Assembly (NCBI RefSeq): GCF_003076135.1
Contig: NZ_QDGZ01000007.1
Span: 124,001-188,000 of the forward strand
Origin: Nocardioides gansuensis
GTDB taxonomy: Bacteria; Actinomycetota; Actinomycetes; Propionibacteriales; Nocardioidaceae
Direction of reading: 5' to 3'
Length of the DNA stretch: 64,000 bases
The notes beneath the pieces are model-generated. The model saw only the letters and a list, made by a program, of their open reading frames with translations. It was not told the origin of the DNA and did no database searches. Both the position numbers and the translations under genes were made by a program. The stretch's first letter is position 1, and each line of letters starts with the position of its first letter. Positions 8,052 through 17,000 of this stretch are shown in pieces.

Positions 8052-9335
8052 TCAGCTCGACGCGTGCTTCTCCGCAGCGGCCACGAGGCCCTCCTGCAGC
8101 TCGGTCACGTCGTCGTTGCTGCCGAACTTCGCCACCGCCGAGGTGATGTCGGTCAGCCAGCTCACCGACGCGGCGGCACCGTGGGCGACGGACGAGACGA
8201 TCTCGTCGTTGGCCCAGGACTCGATCGCGGTCTGCTGGTAGGGGCCGAAGTCGGCGGTCTCCGCCTCGATGTTGGCCGGGATGGAACCCTTGGCCTTGTT
8301 GAAGGCCTCCTGGCCCTCGGCGCTGGCGACGGTGTCGAGCCAGGCCTCGGTGCCCTCGCCGTTGGGACTGCCCACCGGCATCGTGAACGAGTCGGCGAGG
8401 AAGTCGAAGACGCCGTCGGTGCCGGGGACCGGGAACGCGACGTAGTCGGTGTCGTAGGTCTTCTCCGAGGTGGCGAACGCCGCCTCGGCCCAGTCGCCCA
8501 TCACGTTGAACGCCGCCTCGCCGTCGATGACGAGCTGCGTCGCGTCCTGCCAGTCGAGGGACTGCCGGTCGGTGTTGGTGAAGCCCATCAGGGTCTGGTA
8601 GTCCTCGAGCGCGGCTGTGACGTCCTCACCGGCCCAGTCCGTCGAGCCGTCCCACAGGCCGCTGTAGGCCTCTGCGCCCAGGTCGGCCAGCAGCACCGTC
8701 TCGAGCAGGTGGACCTGGGTCCAGTCGGTCGCGACCGAGAGCGGGATCTTGCCCGCGGCCTCCACCTTCTCGAGCGCCGCGATCCACTCGTCGAGCGAGG
8801 CGTAGCTGGCCTTGGGGTCGAGCCCCGCCTCCTCGAGGACCGCCGTGTTGGCCCACACCACGTTGGCGCGGTGGATGTTGGAGGGGACGGAGTAGATCTC
8901 GCCGTCCTGCTCGAGGCGCTCGAGCAGGCCCTCGGGGAAGAGCTCGTTCCAGCCCTTCTCCTCGTACATGGCGGAGAGGCCCTCGATCTGGCCGGCCTCG
9001 ATGTAGTCGGTCAGCTCCGCGCCCGCGTGGGCCTGGAACGTCGCGGGCGGGTCGTTGGTCTGCAGACGGGAGGCGAGCACGTTCTTGGCGTCGCTGCCCG
9101 CGCCGCCGGCCACCGCTCCGTTGACGAACTCGAAGTCGGGGTTCTGGGAGGTGAAGACCTCGACGAGGGCGTCGAGGCCCTCCTTCTCGCTGCCTTCGGC
9201 CCACCAGGTGAAGACCTCGACCTCCTGGGTCTCGCCGCCGCCGCCCGTTCCGCCGTCCTCGCCGCCACAGGCCGAGACGGCCAGCAGGCTGAGGGCCGCC
9301 AGGCCCATCGCCAGGCTCTTGTGCGTTGCTCTCAT
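8052..9335 (-). CDS. extracellular sugar-binding lipoprotein of an ABC importer
   Basis: 427 residues. The signal peptide MRATHKSLAMGLAALSLLAVSAC has the lipobox LAVSAC, so the mature protein is anchored through cysteine 23. A Gly/Glu-rich linker follows, then a family-1 solute-binding fold (EVEVFTWWAEGSEKEGLDALVEVF, and GDWAEAAFATSEKTYDTDYVAFPVPGT in the second half). The ATG at 9335 was chosen over an upstream in-frame one because AAGGAG lies seven bases before it and the lipoprotein signal starts there. First gene of the importer operon, divergent from the ROK regulator. Confidence 0.92.
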   Translation of the reverse strand: MRATHKSLAMGLAALSLLAVSACGGEDGGTGGGGETQEVEVFTWWAEGSEKEGLDALVEVFTSQNPDFEFVNGAVAGGAGSDAKNVLASRLQTNDPPATFQAHAGAELTDYIEAGQIEGLSAMYEEKGWNELFPEGLLERLEQDGEIYSVPSNIHRANVVWANTAVLEEAGLDPKASYASLDEWIAALEKVEAAGKIPLSVATDWTQVHLLETVLLADLGAEAYSGLWDGSTDWAGEDVTAALEDYQTLMGFTNTDRQSLDWQDATQLVIDGEAAFNVMGDWAEAAFATSEKTYDTDYVAFPVPGTDGVFDFLADSFTMPVGSPNGEGTEAWLDTVASAEGQEAFNKAKGSIPANIEAETADFGPYQQTAIESWANDEIVSSVAHGAAASVSWLTDITSAVAKFGSNDDVTELQEGLVAAAEKHASS

Positions 9336-9372
9336 GACGCTCCTTCGGGTTTGTCCACAACCGCTGCTCCAC

Positions 9373-9388
9373 TGTGACGGCGGTCGCA
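9373..9388. promoter_or_regulatory. CRP-like site (TGTGA-N6-TCgCA)
   Basis: TGTGACGGCGGTCGCA matches the TGTGA-N6-TCACA consensus of CRP/GlxR regulators at nine of ten arm positions. It lies between the candidate promoter and the start of the sugar-binding protein gene, a position more consistent with repression than activation. Confidence 0.4.
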
Positions 9389-9395
9389 CCTAGCC

Positions 9396-9425
9396 ACGGT
9401 ATGGGTGCGAGTTCTGCGTAGTCAA
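9396..9425 (-). promoter_or_regulatory. candidate promoter of the sugar importer operon
   Basis: TTGACT (9420-9425) and TACCGT (9396-9401) on the minus strand are 18 bp apart. They point toward the binding-protein gene, which has a leader of about 60 bases. Confidence 0.4.
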
Positions 9426-9454
9426 TGCAAAACATCAAACTGTGATCATCAAGG

Positions 9455-9475
9455 TTCTGTCGAGATCCGACAGAA
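9455..9475. promoter_or_regulatory. perfect inverted repeat, probable operator at the ROK gene
   Basis: TTCTGTCG (9455-9462) and CGACAGAA (9468-9475) are perfect complements around a 5-bp spacer. The site ends five bases before the -10 box of the ROK gene, covering the -35 region. It is also 30 bp upstream of the divergent importer promoter. Binding by the ROK protein itself is inferred. Confidence 0.55.
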
Positions 9476-9480
9476 TGGTC

Positions 9481-9486
9481 TAGGGT
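9481..9486 (+). promoter_or_regulatory. -10 box (TAGGGT), leaderless promoter of the ROK gene
   Basis: TAGGGT lies six bases before the ATG at 9493 and just downstream of the inverted repeat 9455-9475. Confidence 0.5.
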
Positions 9487-9492
9487 CGCCGC

Positions 9493-10707
9493 ATGGCCGA
9501 GAACGACCGGGCGACCGGCCCCGGGACCAGGGGCGTGGCGGTGTCCACCGTGCGCGCGGGGAGCCGCACGGTCGTGCTCGACCTCCTGAGCCGCTCGGCG
9601 CCGGTGAGCCGCGCCGAGGTCGCGCGGCTGACGGGACTCTCCCGCAGCACGGTGTCGGGCATCGTCCAGGAGCTCCTCGTCGAAGGCGTGGTGCAGGAGT
9701 CGCGAGGCGTCGAGCCCGCGCGCGGGGGCGGGCGGCCGCCCACGCTCATCTCGCTCCGGGGCGAGCCCGGCGTCCTCGTCGGCGTCGACATCGGCCACCG
9801 GCACGTGCGGGTGGCCGTGGCCGACCTCTCGGCGGTCCCGCTCGCCGAGGAGGCGCGCCCGGTCGACGTCGACCACTCGGCCGACGAGGCACTCGACCTC
9901 GCGGCCGAGCTCGTCCAGCAGTGCCTGGTCGCGGCGGGCATCGGCGCGGGCAGCGACAGGATCGTGGGCGTCGGCATGGGTGTCCCCGGCCCGGTCCACC
10001 CGCGCACCGGCATCGTGGTCTCGCCGATCCTGCCCAGCTGGGTCGGGCGGTCCCCCGCCTGGGAGCTCGCGCGCCGCCTCGGCAGGCCCGTGCACGTGGA
10101 CAACGACGCCAACATCGGAGCGCTGGGCGAGGTCAGGCACGGCGCGGCGCGAGGCCACTCCGACGTCATCTACGTCAAGGCCTCGAGCGGGATCGGCGCC
10201 GGGCTGGTCCTCGCCGGCAAGCTCTACCGCGGCGCCACCGGCATCGCCGGGGAGATCGGCCACGTCCGCTTCGACGACGACGGCCCGGTGTGCCGCTGCG
10301 GCAACCGGGGGTGCCTGGAGACCGCGGTCGCGGGCCCGAAGCTGGTCGAGCTCCTGCAGCCGGCGTACGGCCCGGGCCTGACCGTCGGCAAGATGCTGGA
10401 GCTCGGTCGCGAGGGCGACGTGGGCGTCACGCGCATCCTCGACGACGCCGGCCGCTCGCTCGGCCGCGTGATCGCCGACCTGTGCAACCACCTCAACCCC
10501 GAGATCATCGTCATCGGCGGTGACATGCGGGTGGCGCCGTCGTTCCTGCGCGGGATCCGGGACTCGATCGACCGCTACGCCCAGCCGGACACGGCCCGTG
10601 CCCTCACCGTGGTCCCCGGCGTGCTCGGTGACCGGGCCGGTGTCGTGGGTGCCCTCGTGGTGGCCCAGGACGACACGGCGGTGGTCGGCCTCCCCTCCCC
10701 GGCCTGA
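9493..10707 (+). CDS. ROK family transcriptional regulator
   Basis: 404 residues. An N-terminal winged helix-turn-helix (about residues 35-70, SRAEVARLTGLSRSTVSGIV) precedes the ROK sugar-kinase-like domain. Visible features are the ATP-type strand GVDIGHRHVRVAVAD, the VDNDANIGALGE segment and the zinc motif CRCGNRGCLE near residue 275 with its upstream GHVRF. ROK regulators bind a sugar or phospho-sugar and leave DNA. It is divergent from the sugar importer and probably controls both it and itself through the inverted repeat at 9455-9475. Full-length. Confidence 0.9.
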   Translation: MAENDRATGPGTRGVAVSTVRAGSRTVVLDLLSRSAPVSRAEVARLTGLSRSTVSGIVQELLVEGVVQESRGVEPARGGGRPPTLISLRGEPGVLVGVDIGHRHVRVAVADLSAVPLAEEARPVDVDHSADEALDLAAELVQQCLVAAGIGAGSDRIVGVGMGVPGPVHPRTGIVVSPILPSWVGRSPAWELARRLGRPVHVDNDANIGALGEVRHGAARGHSDVIYVKASSGIGAGLVLAGKLYRGATGIAGEIGHVRFDDDGPVCRCGNRGCLETAVAGPKLVELLQPAYGPGLTVGKMLELGREGDVGVTRILDDAGRSLGRVIADLCNHLNPEIIVIGGDMRVAPSFLRGIRDSIDRYAQPDTARALTVVPGVLGDRAGVVGALVVAQDDTAVVGLPSPA

Positions 10708-10721
10708 CGGCCGGGGAGGGG
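10692..10721. terminator. bidirectional terminator hairpin with the ROK stop codon in its loop
   Basis: Arms CCCCTCCCCGGCC (10692-10704) and GGCCGGGGAGGGG (10709-10721) form a perfect 13-bp stem. The 4-base loop TGAC contains the ROK gene's stop codon. It lies between convergent genes: the GH92 gene ends at 10727 on the other strand. No T-tract. Confidence 0.65.
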
Positions 10722-10726
10722 CCGGC

Positions 10727-13700
10727 TCAGCCGTTGCGGCCGCTCAGCGCGTAGACCTCCAGTCGCGGGTCGTCCGGCAGCGTGAGCGAAACCGGCTCGC
10801 GCCCCGGGTCGACCGGCAGCTCCAGGTGCCACAGCGCCACGGGTGGCGCATCCCGTCCGGTCCCCGCCCGGACCCGGTAGTCGGTCCGCACCGCCAGGGT
10901 CTCGCCGAACCGCGGCGACCCGGCAGCCCAGTCGGTGACCCTGAACGGGACGTCGACCGTCGTACCGTCGGCGTAGGTGACCCGGACCGTCGCCTGGACA
11001 TCGCCGTGGTGGGCGCTCGCGATCACGTCGAGAGCCGCGAACCGGCCACCGTTGAGCGGCACTGCCTGCCCCCGCGCCTCGACGAAGTTCGGCGCGTTGC
11101 CACCGGTTTCCGGGAACAGGTAGGCCCAGTCGCCCAGCACCCCGAGCCCCGGCTCCGGCAGCTGTTCGGCCGGGAAGCTCCACCCGCCGCCGTCGAAGTT
11201 GCCCTCCGCCGAGGCGTCGAGCGTGGCGACGCCGTCGTGGTCCCAGGACCCGGTGAGGTCCTGTGGGCATGAGCCCACGTCGGCGGCACAGTCCGCGGTG
11301 ACCACGCGCACAGGCAGGGTGCGGACGACCTGGTTGCCACGCTCGTCGGCCACGGCGAGGCGGACCTCGTAGGTCCCGTCGGGCGTGCCGGCCGGCACCG
11401 TGACGTCGACCGGCACGGACACCGTGGTCGGCAGGCCCTTCGAGTCGGCCGTCCAGGTGCTGCTGCCCGGCGCCACGGCCACCGGAGCGGCCGCCGTCGC
11501 CGTCACCGTCCCCGTGACCTCGCCGGCGCCCGTCGCCACCACGTCGAGGATCACCTCCGCCGTGACGTCGGCTTCCGACGACGGCATCGCCAGGGACGTC
11601 GGGCTGGTGCCTGCAGCCAGCCGGCTGGTGTCCGCGCGCCCGGCCCCGCACAGGCTCGGCGGGGCATCCCCACGGCTCGTGCCCCAACCGGACGGGTCGT
11701 CACCGACGCGGAGCGCCAGCGTGCCCCCGGCGAGCAGCTCCTCCGTGGTCGCCCAGGTCCGCTGCCACGCCCTGCCACCCAGCTCGGCCGCGGTGATGTA
11801 GCTGCGGGTGCCGCCGTCTGCGCCCGGCGCCGTGATGACGAGCGACCCGGTGCCGTGGAACGACTCGTCGAGCGCGATCTCGACCCCGTCGAAGATCGGG
11901 GTCGTCAGCCCCCACACGTCCGTGCCGGGCATGACCGGGTAGATGCCGATCGCCGACAGCACGTGCCAGGCCGACATGGTGCCCAGGTCGTCGTTCCCCG
12001 TCATGCCGGTCGGGCCGTCGCTGAACAGCGTCAGCGCCGCATGCACCACATCGCTCGTCTTGTGCGGCTCGCCGGTCCACAGGTACGTGTACGGCGAGTG
12101 CAGGTCCGGCTCGTTCTGCGGGTTGTACCGATCGGCGTTGTAGTAGGCGTAGGGGCCGTTCACCCAGACCTCGCGGGCGACCCGCCGGGGGTCGTCGACG
12201 AGCTGCTCGTAGGCGAAGAAGTAGTCGAGCCGCCTGCGCGCCTCAGCCCGCCCGCCCATCAGGTCGACCAGGCCCTGCATGTCCTGCTGCGCCAGCCACA
12301 TGTACTGCCAGGCGGTGCCCTCGTGGAAGCCGACGGAGTCCTTGGGATCCGCCGGGCCGACGAAGCGACCCTGGGCGTCACGTGCGCGGAACCACGTCGT
12401 CGACGGGTCGAAGACGTTGCGGAAGGACCGCCCACGTGCGGCGTACCTCCGGGCGTCCGCCGTGTGCCCGAGGGCGCCGGCCATCGTGGAGAGGGTGCAG
12501 TCTGCGAGCGCGTACTCCAGCGTCGCCGAAGGCCCGTGGTTGAGGTCGTAGTCGCCGGGCTTGTTGCGGGCGTCGGGGAGGTAGGGCACGAAGCCCTCGG
12601 ACAGGTACGTCGGGTTGCCGGACCTGCCGTTGTAGGGCGAGTCCGCCGGCGGGACGCCGTCGGCGTTCTCCCTCAGGGCGGCGTAGGCGTCCTCCTCGTG
12701 ACCGTCGAGCAGGCCCTGCCGCCACGCCGACACCAGGAAGGGCGTGACCGGGTCGCCGGTCATGATGTTCGTCTCGACCGTCGCGTGGCCCCATCGGGGC
12801 AGCCAGCCGCCCTCGTCCTCGATCCGGAGGATCGAGCGGGCCATGTCACGGGACTCCCGCGGTGCCAGCAGCGCCAGCAGCTGCTGCTGGGTCCGGTAGG
12901 TGTCCCACAACGACCAGTTCTGGTAGTACGTGAAGTCCTCGGCGGTGTGCACCTGCTGGTCCCAGCCGCGGTAGCGGCCGTCGACGTCGCTGCCCACGGT
13001 GGGGGCGAGGAAGCTGCGGTAGAGCGAGGAGTAGAAAGTCCGCCGCTCGACGGCCGCCCCTCCGCCGACCCGCACCTGCTGGAGTCGCTGCTCCCACGCC
13101 GCGTCAGCCGCCGTGCGCACCTCGTCGAACGTGCTCCCGCCCTCGGCAGCCAGGTTGGCGTGCGCCCCGTCGAGGTCGACGTACGACAGGGCGGTCACCG
13201 CCTCGACGTCGCGGTCGCTCGTCGTGTCGAACCGCACGTAGGCGCCGTTCCGCGCCTCTCCTGCGGCCGAGGACCCGCTGCCCGGAGTCACCACGCCGCC
13301 CTGCCAGGTCCCGTGGCCGGAGAACGGTCGGTCGAAGCGGGTGACGAAGTAGAGCGTGTAGGGCCGGGTGTCCTGGCAGAAGCCTCGTCCGGTCACCTCG
13401 CTCACCAGCGTCCGGTCGTCGAGCACGCGCACCTCGCTGGAGGTGACGCGGTGCAGCGCCTGGCCGGTGTTGAGCAGCACGTTGGCCCGGCCCGTCGCCG
13501 GGAAGGTGTAGCGCTGCCACGCCGTGCGCGTGGTGGCCGAGAGCTCGGCGGTGATGTCCGAGTCGGCCAGCCGGACCCGGTAGTAGCCCGGCTCGGCCAC
13601 CTCGCTGGCCCGGTCCTTGGTGGCGGCATACCGCGCGTAGTCGGTCTCGGTGACCGCACCGGTGGTCGGCAGCACCGGCAAGGTGCCACCGAGCCCGCAC

Positions 13701-14038
13701 CCCACTCCCGAGAGGTGGACCGTGGAGAAGCCGCGGATCCGGTCCTGGTCGTAGCGGTAGCCGACGTTGTGGCCCGTGTCGGGCGACATCTGCACCATGC
13801 CGAACGGCACCGCGGCCCCCGGGAAGGTGTTCCCGTCGTTCTGGCTGCCGATGAACGGGTTCACCAGGGAGGTGAGGTCCTCGTCGGCGGTGACGGCCGC
13901 CGTCGCCCCCGCCCGAGCGGCCGGCACGGAGCCGGCCGCCGGGGTGAAGGCCGTGACGGCCAGTGGGGTTGCGGTCGCGAGGCCGGCAAGGAGGGCGACC
14001 GCGCTGCCCAACGACCTGTAGCCACGCCGCCGCGTCAT
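10727..14038 (-). CDS. secreted GH92 family alpha-mannosidase (1103 aa)
   Basis: GH92 enzymes are calcium-dependent exo-alpha-mannosidases acting on N-glycans and fungal mannan. An Arg-rich signal peptide (about residues 1-42) is followed by the GH92 N-terminal beta-sandwich (LVNPFIGSQNDGNTFPGAAV, a strong family marker) and an (alpha/alpha)6 catalytic part. This includes YQNWSLWDTYRTQQQLLALL and the active-site region GNDDLGTMSAWHVLSAIGIYP near residue 680. The last ~330 residues form Ig-like and jelly-roll-like domains with two nearby cysteines (CAADVGSC). Start ATG 14038 overlaps the stop of the preceding GH92 gene (ATGA), so the two are translationally coupled. Confidence 0.9.
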   Translation of the reverse strand: MTRRRGYRSLGSAVALLAGLATATPLAVTAFTPAAGSVPAARAGATAAVTADEDLTSLVNPFIGSQNDGNTFPGAAVPFGMVQMSPDTGHNVGYRYDQDRIRGFSTVHLSGVGCGLGGTLPVLPTTGAVTETDYARYAATKDRASEVAEPGYYRVRLADSDITAELSATTRTAWQRYTFPATGRANVLLNTGQALHRVTSSEVRVLDDRTLVSEVTGRGFCQDTRPYTLYFVTRFDRPFSGHGTWQGGVVTPGSGSSAAGEARNGAYVRFDTTSDRDVEAVTALSYVDLDGAHANLAAEGGSTFDEVRTAADAAWEQRLQQVRVGGGAAVERRTFYSSLYRSFLAPTVGSDVDGRYRGWDQQVHTAEDFTYYQNWSLWDTYRTQQQLLALLAPRESRDMARSILRIEDEGGWLPRWGHATVETNIMTGDPVTPFLVSAWRQGLLDGHEEDAYAALRENADGVPPADSPYNGRSGNPTYLSEGFVPYLPDARNKPGDYDLNHGPSATLEYALADCTLSTMAGALGHTADARRYAARGRSFRNVFDPSTTWFRARDAQGRFVGPADPKDSVGFHEGTAWQYMWLAQQDMQGLVDLMGGRAEARRRLDYFFAYEQLVDDPRRVAREVWVNGPYAYYNADRYNPQNEPDLHSPYTYLWTGEPHKTSDVVHAALTLFSDGPTGMTGNDDLGTMSAWHVLSAIGIYPVMPGTDVWGLTTPIFDGVEIALDESFHGTGSLVITAPGADGGTRSYITAAELGGRAWQRTWATTEELLAGGTLALRVGDDPSGWGTSRGDAPPSLCGAGRADTSRLAAGTSPTSLAMPSSEADVTAEVILDVVATGAGEVTGTVTATAAAPVAVAPGSSTWTADSKGLPTTVSVPVDVTVPAGTPDGTYEVRLAVADERGNQVVRTLPVRVVTADCAADVGSCPQDLTGSWDHDGVATLDASAEGNFDGGGWSFPAEQLPEPGLGVLGDWAYLFPETGGNAPNFVEARGQAVPLNGGRFAALDVIASAHHGDVQATVRVTYADGTTVDVPFRVTDWAAGSPRFGETLAVRTDYRVRAGTGRDAPPVALWHLELPVDPGREPVSLTLPDDPRLEVYALSGRNG

Positions 14039-17000
14039 GGTGCCACCGCCGCGGGCCGCTCCAGCACCACGTCGTCCACGAAGCCGCGGAAGGGTCCGTC
14101 GAGCTCGTCGGAGTCGAACGTGAAGGCGACCGACTGCACCTGCTTGCCGGCCGCGACGGAGCCGACGTCGAGGACGACCTGCTGCCAGCTCCCGTTGGCC
14201 AGCCGGGTGCCGAGCGCGCTCGGGTGCCCGTCCTGCCCGTCGGTCGTCGTCGGCCGTAGGTCCTGCAGGAACGTGCCGTCGGTGAACTGGAGGTCGAGCG
14301 CGACGTAGGTGCTCCGTCGGTTGGCGCCGCCCTCCGGGAAGACCCACCACGACAGCTGCGTGCCCGGCCGCACCCACGTGCCTCGCGGCGCGTCGAGGAT
14401 CGCGTTCGTCGCCGACGCAGGGCCCTCGCCCGAGGCCAGGCCGGAGTAGAGCAGGATCCGGCCGCCCGTCTTCGCGCCTTCGGGCGGCGGGCCACCCTCG
14501 GTCGTCTCCATGCCACCGATGCCGCAGCAGAACTCCACGACGCCGCCGGCGCGCAGCCACGCGTTGTGCAGGGCCCCGGGCTGTCCCTCCTCGAAGGAGG
14601 TGGCCAGGTCCGTGCCGGTGGCCTCCCACTCGGCCTGGGTCCACGGCGCCACGGTGAAGGTGAAGTCCCGAGTGCCGCTGGCCTCCCCCTTGGTGACCGT
14701 GACCGTCAGGGTCGTCGCCTCCGACGGCGCGCCGATGTCCGGACGCCGGACGAGCCGGCCCTCGTCCGTCACCAGCGAGGTGTCCGCCGAGGCCCACGCG
14801 TACGACGGCCCCGTCGGCAGCTCCACGTCCCCGGTGAGCGCCGAGGTGTCCCCGAGGTCGATGCCCGCGAGGGTCTCGGCCACCCACTGCTCGTCGGTCA
14901 GCTCCTTGCCCGGCAGGCCGAACAGCTCGACCTCGGCCAGGGATGCCGTCTCCCCGCTCAGGCCCGTGACCCGGAGCCGGTAGAAGCGGTGGGCGCGCGG
15001 CTGGTCGATCTCGAACGGCCGCGTCTGCTTGGCCCACCGGAAGGTCTCGGCCTTGCGACGGTCGGCCTCGGTCCACGTCGTGCCGTCGTCCGAGCCTTCC
15101 AGCACCCAGCCGGTCAGGTGGTTGCTCCCGGTGCCGCTGGTGATCGTGTAGCGGGAGACCTCCACCGGCCTGGACAGGAACCGGTACTGCACGCCGCTGC
15201 CCGGCACCACGTCGGTGACGGTCCCGGAGGTGTTGTCGAACAGGCGCGGCGCGCTCGGGACGCCGGACGCGATGCCCTTCTCCGGGCCGGTCGCGTCGGT
15301 CAGCGGGGCTGCGGCGCGGTCGCTCGGCGACGGCGGCACGGCGGCGGTCCCGGTCGCCCACCTGCTGGGCTGCGGGCCCATGGTGAACCGGACGACGCCG
15401 CCGTCGGCGAGCGCCTTGTGCGCCAGCCAGGCCTTGTCCCACTTCGACCCGTCGACGGTGACGCCCTGGACATAGACGTTCTCGGCGCTGTTGCCCGGCG
15501 CCTCGATGACCAGGTCCTCGCCGTTCTCGAGGTGGACGGTTGCCTTCGTGAAGAGCGGCGACCCCACGGCGTATCTCTCCGAGCCGAGCTCGAGGGGGTA
15601 GAACCCCAGGGCGCTGAAGATCCACCACGCGGACGTCTCGCCGTTGTCCTCGTCGCCGGCGTAGCCCTGGCCGATCTCGCTTCCCAGGTAGTGCCGCGAG
15701 AGCACCTCGCGCACGATCTTCTGCGTCTTCGACGGCTGGCCGGTGTGCGTGTACATCCAGGGGATGTGGTGGCTGACCTGGTTGCTGAAGCCCCACATGC
15801 CCATCCGGACGTCGCGGGCCTCGATCATCTCGTGGATGACGCCGCCGTAGGACCCGACCTTGGTGCCGGTCTCGGGGGTGGCGAAGAACGTGTCCAGCTT
15901 CTTCGCCAGCTGGTCACGGCCGCCGTAGAGCGCCGCCAGTCCTGCGCCGTCGAACGGCACGTGGAAGGCGAAGTTCCAGCCGTTGGTCTCGGTGTAGTCG
16001 TGGCTGTGGCCCCAGACCTCGGGGTCGTACTCCGCAGGTGTCGACTTCCACTCCCCTGCTGCGTCCCGGCCCTGGAAGAAGCCGACCCGCGAGTCGAACA
16101 TCTCCACGTAGCGGCGGGAGCGGTCCAGGAAGTAGGCCGCCTCCTCCTTGTAGCGGAGCCGTTCGGCCAGCGGCAGGGACATGTCCTTCGACAGCTGCAC
16201 GGCCATCCGGCCGATGCCGTGGTCGTTGATGTAGCCCTCGAGCGCCCAGGACACGCCCTCCGACACCTCGTCCGGGGTCCAGCCGAGGAAGATGCTCTTC
16301 TGCAGCCCCTTGCGGCCGATGTCGGCGTTGTTCGAGGTGCCAGGAGGAGCGACGGTGGCGTTCTTGAGCGCCGCGTCATAGGCGTCGATCGGGTCGAAGC
16401 CCTCCACGCCCTTGGTGAAGGCGTCGGCGAAGGAGATGTCCGAGCTCGTGCCGGTCATCAGGTTCGCGTAGCCGGGCGATGACCAGCGGGAGACCCAGCC
16501 GCCCTCACGGAACTGCTGGACGAAGCCGTCGACCATCTCGCCGGCCTTCTCGGGGTAGAGGAAGGAGTACGCCGGCCAGGTCGTGCGGTAGGTGTCCCAG
16601 AACCCGTTGTTGACGTAGATCTTGCCGTCGACGACCTTCGCGCCCGTCTGCACCGGCGTGCTCGGCCCGACCGGGTCGGCGACCGGGCTGGCGTGCTTCC
16701 ACACCGGCGCCTCCGGCGTACCGACGTTCTCGTGCCCGCTGTTCGGGTAGAGCGAGAGCCGGTAGAGGTTGGAGTAGAGCGTGGTCAGCTGGTTGGGCGT
16801 CGCACCCTCGACCTCGATGACGTCGAGCACGTCGTCCCAGGCCGCCTGGGCCTCGTCCTTCACCTGCTCGAAGGAGCTCGCAGCGACCTCCATCTGGAGG
16901 TTCTTGCGGGCCTGCTCGAGGCTGATCAGGGAGGTGGCCAGCCGCAGCTCGACCGTGCGGTCCGCGCCGGCGTCGAGCCGCACGTAGCGGGTCACGCGAG

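Noticed and set aside
14566..16482. Long plus-strand frame of 638 codons
   Set aside because: Shadow of the GH92 gene, which has clear domains on the minus strand.
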